Assembly: GCA_025927795.1 (NCBI GenBank)
Contig: JAICKT010000135.1
Coordinates: forward strand, 1-10,889
Direction: 5' to 3'
DNA length: 10,889 nucleotides
From: Parafilimonas sp.
GTDB taxonomy: Bacteria > Bacteroidota > Bacteroidia > Chitinophagales > Chitinophagaceae
Positions 7,045 to 10,889 of the stretch are shown piece by piece (positions within the stretch are counted from its first letter, which is position 1; each line of letters opens with the position of its first letter). A program made the position numbers and the translations under genes. Below the pieces are notes generated by a model. It did not search any database and was not told the origin of the DNA. It saw only the letters and a list, made by a program, of their open reading frames with translations.

Positions 7045-9597
7045 CTAACGTATTAAGGTAATATTCCCGCGCTGTACAAAGGTTTCATCGTTTGCACATT
7101 GCAGTTCCATTATATAAACATACACATCTGGTCTTTGTAAAACGTTTTTGTATTTTCCATCCCAACCATTGGAAGAGCCATTTGCATAAGCATTTCTTTT
7201 TTCAAAAACAACCTGTCCCCAACGATTAAAAATAATAAATGATTTTACTAAAAGACTGCCATTTGCTCTCGGATAAAAAACATCGTTTATGCCATCATTA
7301 TTTGGTGAAAAAGTATTAGGAATATAAATTGATTGTTTATTGCATAAGGCAACAAGTATAATTGAATCACTAGCGGTACATCCAAATGCATTAGTTGCTG
7401 TTAAAGTATAAGTAATCGTATTGTTTACAGTGGTAGTAGGTTGCAAACAATTATAACAAGATAAACCTGATGCCGGTGTCCATTCGAGATTTACAATTCC
7501 ATCATTCCCTGCTGAAGCAAGAATTGTGTATGCTGAACCCGATAAAACTTCGGCTGCACTATCTGTAATATTTACTGTTGGCTTTGGATGCACAGTAACA
7601 TTTATCCGTGCCGTATCTGAAAAACAATTATTGCTGTCTTTGCCGATTGCAGTATATATAGTGTTCATAACCGGATTTGCAACCGGGTTTTTAATTGTTG
7701 TACTGCTTAACGTATTATCTGGTAGCCAGCTATAATTATCCGTGCCGCTTACATTAAGATTTATAGAATTGCCTTCGCAAACTTCAAATGAAGCAGGCTG
7801 TGCTGTAAGTAATTCTTTTGTTTGAACTTTTATTTTTACTGAGTCTGATGCAGAGCAACCATTGCTTTTGCCGGTAACAAAATATGTTTCTGGTTGAGTT
7901 GGAGTAGCAAAAGGATTGGAACATTTAGTACAACTAAGTGTATTGTTATCATTTTTCCAGGTATAAGTTGTAGCTCCGGTAGCAGTTAATTGCACAGGAC
8001 TTCCTGCACAGGCAAATGTATCTGCCCCTGCATCTACAATTGGTGACTGAAAAATGTTTATGGTATCCATAATAGAATCCTTACAATTGTTTGCGTCGGT
8101 AACCGTAAGATTTATATTATATAACCCAGGAAATGGATAAGCATAATTTAAAGGAGCTGCATTGGTTGAAAATGTGCCATCACCATAACTCCAAATCCAT
8201 TGTGTTATAGGTGAACCGGAAGCCGTAGAGTTATCAATGAAATTAACTGGTGCATTAGTGCAGCCATTCACATTAGCAGAAAAGTTTGCTGTTGGGCCAT
8301 TTATAGTTATACCACTGGCAAACGTTACCGTATCTCTGCAATTGAAGGTATTTTTTATATATACCGCAGGATAAAACTTTCCTGCTGTGTCATAAATGTG
8401 GGAAATTATTTCATGACCACTTTTAATTACATTATCATCAAAATTCCATGTAAAAGCTCTTGTATCGACGGTGTCATAATCTTTTACAGAAAGCTCTAAA
8501 GAATCATGTTTGCAATAAAAATTTTTAATTGGTGAAACTTGTATAACAGGAGTAGTGGCTTTAATATGTATTGTATCCCTCGCGGTGTCGCTGCATGCGC
8601 CTCCCGTAATTATTAGACTTGTTATAAAAATTCCGGGTGAGTTATAAACATGAATGGGGCTTGGGTCAGATAATGATGTTTGTCCGTCTCCGAAATCCCA
8701 TTTCCTGCTAAGCTCGCCAATTGACTTATCAAAAAAATATAATGTAAATCTTTCATCGCAATTATTGCGGGTAAGGAATATTGCAACCGGGCCGTCAACA
8801 TGTATATAATTTGGTATCGTTATAGAATCTTTACAACCATTTTCTGATACAACAAGTCTAACAGGAAATGTTCCTGTATCCTGGTAATGATACCGTGGAT
8901 TTTTATCATAACTTATCCCCCCATCCCCAAAATTCCATGCCGATGCAGTAATAGTTCCGGATGAATTATTTTTAAAATTTCTAATTGCTGAAGCGCATCC
9001 TGTAAGCGGGCCTGCCGAAAAATTAGCGGTTGGTTTATTGCCTGCAGCGACTGCATTGCGTTTGATTAGAGTATCTACACAACCTTGTATTGTTTCCACA
9101 GTTAGTGAAACATCGTATATGCCGGCAGGTGTAAACGTATGTACTGGGTTTTGTTGATTTGAAGAGCTGCCATCGCCAAAATCCCAAAACCAGCTTTTTG
9201 CAGAAGCATTGAAAAAATCAGATGTGTCTGTAAAAGTCGTTTGTAATGGTGCACAGCCAGAATCTCCTGATATAGAAAAGCCTGCCTGCGGCGTTGCAAA
9301 AACAGTTATATAATTTGCTTTTTGTTCGTAGTCTTCATCAGCAGCATTTCTAACAATAAGCCTTACTGTATAAGTACCACCGGTTACATAAGTAACAGTT
9401 GGATTTTGTAAAGATGAAGTTACGCCATTACCAAAATCCCAAAACCATTGAGTTGGTGAGCCGGTTGAATTATCGCGGAATTGAACTGTAAATGGCGAGC
9501 ATCCCTGCACAGATATAGCAGAAAAATCGGCATTCAATTGTGCTGATGCTGAAAGGTACGTGATCAGTATAATAATAATAAACAGACAACATCTCAT
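7045..9597 (-). CDS. Secreted multi-PKD protein with T9SS type B (CHU_C / gliding-motility) C-terminal domain
   Basis: An 850-residue extracellular protein. Residues 1-19 form a signal peptide (Arg, then an isoleucine/leucine-rich core, ending SASA before QLNADFS). Six PKD or PKD-like modules follow, at about 22-99, 103-185, 190-267, 270-347, 350-433 and 435-516, most marked by a W-x-FGDG/FGNG core such as WFWDFGDG. Three Ig-like modules follow, at about 518-591, 594-670 and 671-750; the first and third each carry a CxxC pair (Cys556/559 and Cys714/717). The end, about 755-850, is the gliding-motility-associated C-terminal domain: IPNTFSPNNDGINDVF, then FNRWGQVVFE and GWDGKYK, sending the protein to the cell surface through type IX secretion. 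Probably an adhesin or surface scaffold; no catalytic domain is visible. The stop is TAG. Confidence 0.93.
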   Translation of the reverse strand: MRCCLFIIIILITYLSASAQLNADFSAISVQGCSPFTVQFRDNSTGSPTQWFWDFGNGVTSSLQNPTVTYVTGGTYTVRLIVRNAADEDYEQKANYITVFATPQAGFSISGDSGCAPLQTTFTDTSDFFNASAKSWFWDFGDGSSSNQQNPVHTFTPAGIYDVSLTVETIQGCVDTLIKRNAVAAGNKPTANFSAGPLTGCASAIRNFKNNSSGTITASAWNFGDGGISYDKNPRYHYQDTGTFPVRLVVSENGCKDSITIPNYIHVDGPVAIFLTRNNCDERFTLYFFDKSIGELSRKWDFGDGQTSLSDPSPIHVYNSPGIFITSLIITGGACSDTARDTIHIKATTPVIQVSPIKNFYCKHDSLELSVKDYDTVDTRAFTWNFDDNVIKSGHEIISHIYDTAGKFYPAVYIKNTFNCRDTVTFASGITINGPTANFSANVNGCTNAPVNFIDNSTASGSPITQWIWSYGDGTFSTNAAPLNYAYPFPGLYNINLTVTDANNCKDSIMDTINIFQSPIVDAGADTFACAGSPVQLTATGATTYTWKNDNNTLSCTKCSNPFATPTQPETYFVTGKSNGCSASDSVKIKVQTKELLTAQPASFEVCEGNSINLNVSGTDNYSWLPDNTLSSTTIKNPVANPVMNTIYTAIGKDSNNCFSDTARINVTVHPKPTVNITDSAAEVLSGSAYTILASAGNDGIVNLEWTPASGLSCYNCLQPTTTVNNTITYTLTATNAFGCTASDSIILVALCNKQSIYIPNTFSPNNDGINDVFYPRANGSLLVKSFIIFNRWGQVVFEKRNAYANGSSNGWDGKYKNVLQRPDVYVYIMELQCANDETFVQRGNITLIR

Positions 9598-9764
9598 AAG
9601 AGAGTTTAATCTTATATTTTAATAACCTTAGTGAACTATTAAATTATTTAAATTTAATTACAGTCTCATAAACGAGCAAAATCCTTGCTAAATTGTTTTA
9701 CTATAAGTATTATACCAAAATCAGAATTTATTGCAGCAAGCTTTTCCTTTACATTTTAAAAGAT

Positions 9765-9772
9765 TATTTTTG
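9765..9772 (+). promoter_or_regulatory. Putative -7 element for the tRNA transcript
   Basis: TATTTTTG fits TAnnTTTG and places transcription start near 9776, about 9 nt before the tRNA-like sequence at 9785. A -33 TTG is not evident. It is the only promoter candidate I see for the intact tRNA, which lies a further 77 bp downstream. The rest of 9598-9764 is AT-rich and shows nothing recognisable. Confidence 0.5.
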
Positions 9773-9784
9773 CGCCTCTTAAAA

Positions 9785-9850
9785 GGCGGGGTAGCTCAGT
9801 TGGTAAGAGCGTCGGATTCATATCCGCCGCGGCGGACTGAGTTCAATTCT
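9785..9850 (+). pseudogene. tRNA-Met remnant, 5' half with palindrome (copy 1)
   Basis: Bases 9785-9822 are identical to the first 38 nt of the intact tRNA (acceptor strand, D arm, anticodon arm and CAT). Identity begins exactly at the first tRNA base and stops in the anticodon loop. The 14-bp palindrome follows, then a degenerate T-arm (GTTCAATTC at 9841-9849, poorly paired flanks) and no acceptor 3' strand, so it cannot mature. It lies between the putative promoter and the working tRNA and would be co-transcribed with it. Confidence 0.8.
9823..9836. repeat. 14-bp perfect palindrome, copy 1
   Basis: TCCGCCGCGGCGGA is its own reverse complement and strikingly GC-rich in an AT-rich region. 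As RNA it can fold into a 5-bp hairpin with a CGCG loop. It is the core of a 24-nt repeat (9815-9838) found again at 10216-10239. Confidence 0.9.
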
Positions 9851-9861
9851 AAGAAAAAAAT

Positions 9862-9935
9862 GGCGGGGTAGCTCAGTTGGTAAGAGCGTCGGATTCATAA
9901 CCCGGAGGTCTCGGGTTCAATTCCCGATCCCGCTA
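9862..9935 (+). tRNA. tRNA-Met (anticodon CAT)
   Basis: A complete 74-nt cloverleaf: acceptor 9862-9868 with 9928-9934, D arm GCTC/GAGC, anticodon CAT at 9896-9898 in a 7-nt loop, T arm TCGGG/CCCGA with loop TTCAATT, discriminator A at 9935. The acceptor includes G1-U72 and G7-U66 wobbles, and the anticodon stem has an A31-C39 mismatch. CCA is not encoded (CGA follows). It lacks the initiator stem with three G-C pairs, so elongator Met is most likely; a CAU tRNA-Ile read through lysidine is the alternative. Confidence 0.88.
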
Positions 9936-9963
9936 CGAGAAGGCACCCTAAGGTGTCTTTTTT
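9911..9963 (+). repeat. 53-bp direct repeat, left copy
   Basis: Spans the tRNA T arm, acceptor 3' strand and terminator. It is identical base for base to 10240-10292, 329 bp downstream, so the two copies bracket the GIY-YIG gene. Confidence 0.92.
9941..9963 (+). terminator. Rho-independent terminator of the tRNA
   Basis: Stem AGGCACC/GGTGTCT (7 bp with one G-U) closes a CTAA loop and is followed by six Ts. It starts 5 nt after the tRNA discriminator base and ends 3 bp before the GIY-YIG start codon. Confidence 0.85.
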
Positions 9964-9966
9964 ATT

Positions 9967-10209
9967 GTGACTTATACAGTTTATATACTCTTTTCAATTA
10001 AGCATGTTAAACACTATGCAGGTTATACTTCTAATTTGGAACTACGATTAAAATCTCATAACGAATTTGGTAAAGATTGGACTTGCAAATACAGACCGTG
10101 GAAATTAATTTTTACAAAAAATTTTATCTCAAAACAAGATGCAATGGCTTATGAGAAGTGGTTGAAAACAGGAGTTGGAAGAGATTTTATAGAAACACTT
10201 TTACACTGA
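9967..10209 (+). CDS. Small GIY-YIG family nuclease
   Basis: An 80-residue single-domain GIY-YIG protein of the UPF0213/YhbQ-like size class. VYIL (5-8) stands for the GIY motif and YAG (17-19) for YIG. Arg27 (RLKSHN) and Glu63 (YEKWLK) are at the catalytic Arg and metal-binding Glu positions, so the active site appears complete. There is no DNA-targeting domain beyond the nuclease fold. The only plausible start is GTG at 9967, 3 bp after the tRNA terminator's T-run, with no visible ribosome-binding site or promoter; TAA at 9949 closes the frame upstream. Expression may depend on read-through from the tRNA. The stop is 6 bp before the repeat at 10216. It may be a homing-type nuclease acting on the tRNA/palindrome locus, but the substrate is unknown. 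Confidence 0.85.
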   Translation: MTYTVYILFSIKHVKHYAGYTSNLELRLKSHNEFGKDWTCKYRPWKLIFTKNFISKQDAMAYEKWLKTGVGRDFIETLLH

Positions 10210-10215
10210 TGTTGT

Positions 10216-10264
10216 GATTCATATCCGCCGCGGCGGACTTCGGGTTCAATTCCCGATCCCGCTA
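10216..10264 (+). pseudogene. tRNA-Met remnant, 3' half with palindrome (copy 3)
   Basis: Begins abruptly at the tRNA's 3' anticodon-stem region (GATTCATA, 10216-10223). The palindrome then replaces the 11 nt corresponding to 9900-9910 of the intact gene by 16 nt, after which T arm and acceptor 3' strand match the intact tRNA exactly. The first 29 nt of the tRNA are missing, so it is not functional. Confidence 0.8.
10224..10237. repeat. 14-bp perfect palindrome, copy 2
   Basis: Same TCCGCCGCGGCGGA as at 9823, within an identical 24-nt stretch (10216-10239 against 9815-9838). Both copies sit at the same position of a tRNA-Met sequence, just after the anticodon. Confidence 0.9.
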
Positions 10265-10292
10265 CGAGAAGGCACCCTAAGGTGTCTTTTTT
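10240..10292 (+). repeat. 53-bp direct repeat, right copy
   Basis: Identical to 9911-9963. Identity ends where the T-run ends (A at 9964, G at 10293), so the duplication covers the tRNA 3' end and terminator only. Confidence 0.92.
10270..10292 (+). terminator. Second copy of the tRNA terminator
   Basis: Same 7-bp hairpin and six-T tail. It would end transcripts that read through into the GIY-YIG gene, 24 bp before the convergent coaD stop. Confidence 0.8.
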
Positions 10293-10316
10293 GTTATAAA
10301 TAAGTTGTTAACAAAG

Positions 10317-10787
10317 TTACTTCTTTAAGGACTTAATCACTACTTCCGGCAAAAAGGGAGAAGCATCTCCGCCATTGCGAATAATATCTCTTACAATGGT
10401 TGAAGCAACAGATGTGTATTTAGGTTCACCGGTTAAAAATATAGTTTCAATGCTTGCATCTAAAGTTCTGTTTGCATCTGCAATCGTTTTTTCATATTCA
10501 AAATCGCTTACATAGCGAATGCCGCGCAAAATAAATTTTGCATTTACTTTTTTGCAGAAATTAATCGTCAATCCTTCATAAATAAACGCTTCAATATTTT
10601 TTTCATCTTTAAAAATCTCTTCAAACCATTGCAGGCGATGTTCTGCAGAAAACATGGGCGTTTTAATGGAATTTTTTCCAACACCAAGTATTATTTTCTC
10701 AAACAATGGTTTTGCCCGCTAAATAATATCTGTATGACCTAATGTTACAGGATCAAATGTGCCGGGAAATAAACAAATGCGTTGCAT
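10317..10787 (-). pseudogene. coaD: Phosphopantetheine adenylyltransferase, interrupted by an in-frame TAG
   Basis: CoaD transfers AMP from ATP to 4'-phosphopantetheine, the penultimate step of coenzyme A synthesis. From the ATG at 10787 the frame reads through FPGTFDPVTLGH (7-18), including the nucleotide-binding T/HxGH motif, and then meets TAG at codon 23 (10719-10721). The same frame continues without a shift as RAKPLFEKIILG, RGIRYVSDFEYE and ASTIVRDII to TAA at 10317. Total length, 156 codons, is normal for the family. Family members usually have Gln at the stop position, so a single C-to-T change (CAG to TAG) explains it. Restart at the later TTG (10706) would lose the active-site motif. 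It may be a real mutation, a strain-level variant or a sequence error. It follows pyrB by 6 bp, probably in one operon. Confidence 0.85.
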
Positions 10788-10793
10788 GATAAA

Positions 10794-10889
10794 TTAGTTT
10801 TGAGATTGTGAACTTAATAAATACAAAACCGCCATGCGCACTGCTACTCCGTTTTCTACCTGGTTTAAAATAATAGAATAAGGTCCGTC
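10794..10889 (-). CDS. pyrB: Aspartate carbamoyltransferase catalytic subunit, C-terminal fragment
   Basis: The last 31 residues of a gene running off the right edge. The segment YSIILNQVENGVAVRMAVLY matches the C-terminal helix of aspartate carbamoyltransferase, where a Q-V-x-N-G-x-x-V-R-M-A pattern is typical. The enzyme condenses carbamoyl phosphate with aspartate in pyrimidine synthesis. Its TAA stop is 6 bp before the coaD start. The call rests on a short fragment. Confidence 0.72.
   Translation of the reverse strand, partial: DGPYSIILNQVENGVAVRMAVLYLLSSQSQN

Larger units (their letters stand above)
9785..10292 (+). mobile_element. Composite GIY-YIG/palindrome cassette embedded in a tRNA-Met gene (putative)
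   Basis: The 5' half of a tRNA-Met (9785-9822) and the 3' part of the same tRNA plus its terminator (10240-10292) bracket a block containing a complete tRNA-Met, its terminator and a GIY-YIG nuclease gene. At both broken junctions the same 14-bp palindrome replaces the 3' anticodon strand and variable loop. A 38-bp direct repeat (period 77) marks the left side and a 53-bp direct repeat (period 329) the right. The arrangement is seen directly; that it is mobile, and driven by the nuclease, is inference. A local duplication that happens to contain the gene is the main alternative. Confidence 0.5.

Noticed and set aside
9785..10292. CRISPR array or insertion sequence
   Set aside because: The repeats are tRNA fragments with unequal spacing, there are no spacers or cas genes, and no transposase or terminal inverted repeats of a known IS are present.
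10317..10706. coaD as a shorter functional gene starting at the internal TTG
   Set aside because: That start lies after the GTFDPVTLGH active-site segment, so the product could not bind ATP normally; the intact motif upstream in the same frame shows that this is an interrupted gene.
10719..10721. UAG reassigned to glutamine in this genome
   Set aside because: The SDR (1099-1101), reductase (93-95) and PKD protein (7045-7047) all end in TAG at natural family ends, and read-through of the SDR would run into the next gene.

Overview
The window looks like chromosomal DNA of a Bacteroidota member, probably close to Chitinophagaceae. The base composition is AT-rich. Several promoters fit the Bacteroidota pattern TTG-N18..20-TAnnTTTG. 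One gene encodes a large multi-PKD secreted protein ending in a gliding-motility/type IX secretion (T9SS type B) C-terminal domain. The genus assignment is inference.

Layout. (1) 93-2410 is a divergent redox locus: an SDR and a zinc-less NADPH:quinone-type reductase form a minus-strand operon opposite an HxlR-family regulator. Two identical 17-bp palindromes lie between them, and the SDR promoter is threaded through both. (2) 2530-3522 is a sugar-phosphate nucleotidyltransferase with a left-handed beta-helix tail. Divergent from it is guaB (3657-5156), whose promoter appears to start transcription at the start codon. (3) A DUF488 protein (5231-5773, minus) is divergent from a class I PLP aminotransferase (5841-7040), which also has a promoter element almost touching its start codon. 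(4) 7045-9597 (minus) encodes an 850-residue secreted PKD/CHU_C protein, convergent with the aminotransferase. (5) 9765-10292 is an unusual tRNA-centred composite. In order it holds a promoter, a 5'-half tRNA-Met remnant with a 14-bp palindrome in place of its 3' anticodon region, an intact tRNA-Met(CAT) with terminator, a small GIY-YIG nuclease gene, a second copy of the palindrome, and a second 3' half of the same tRNA with a second copy of the terminator. (6) At the right edge, on the minus strand, are the C-terminus of PyrB and, 6 bp downstream, coaD, which carries an in-frame amber codon at position 23.

The region most worth attention is 9765-10292. It reads like a GIY-YIG nuclease cassette embedded in a tRNA gene, with matching tRNA-plus-palindrome sequences on both sides and one tRNA copy kept functional. 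The second is the apparent nonsense mutation in coaD, normally an essential gene. Three other genes here end in TAG (SDR, reductase, PKD protein), so reassignment of UAG is not a good explanation. There is no gene-free stretch longer than 300 bases; the longest, 9598-9784, holds only the putative tRNA promoter.
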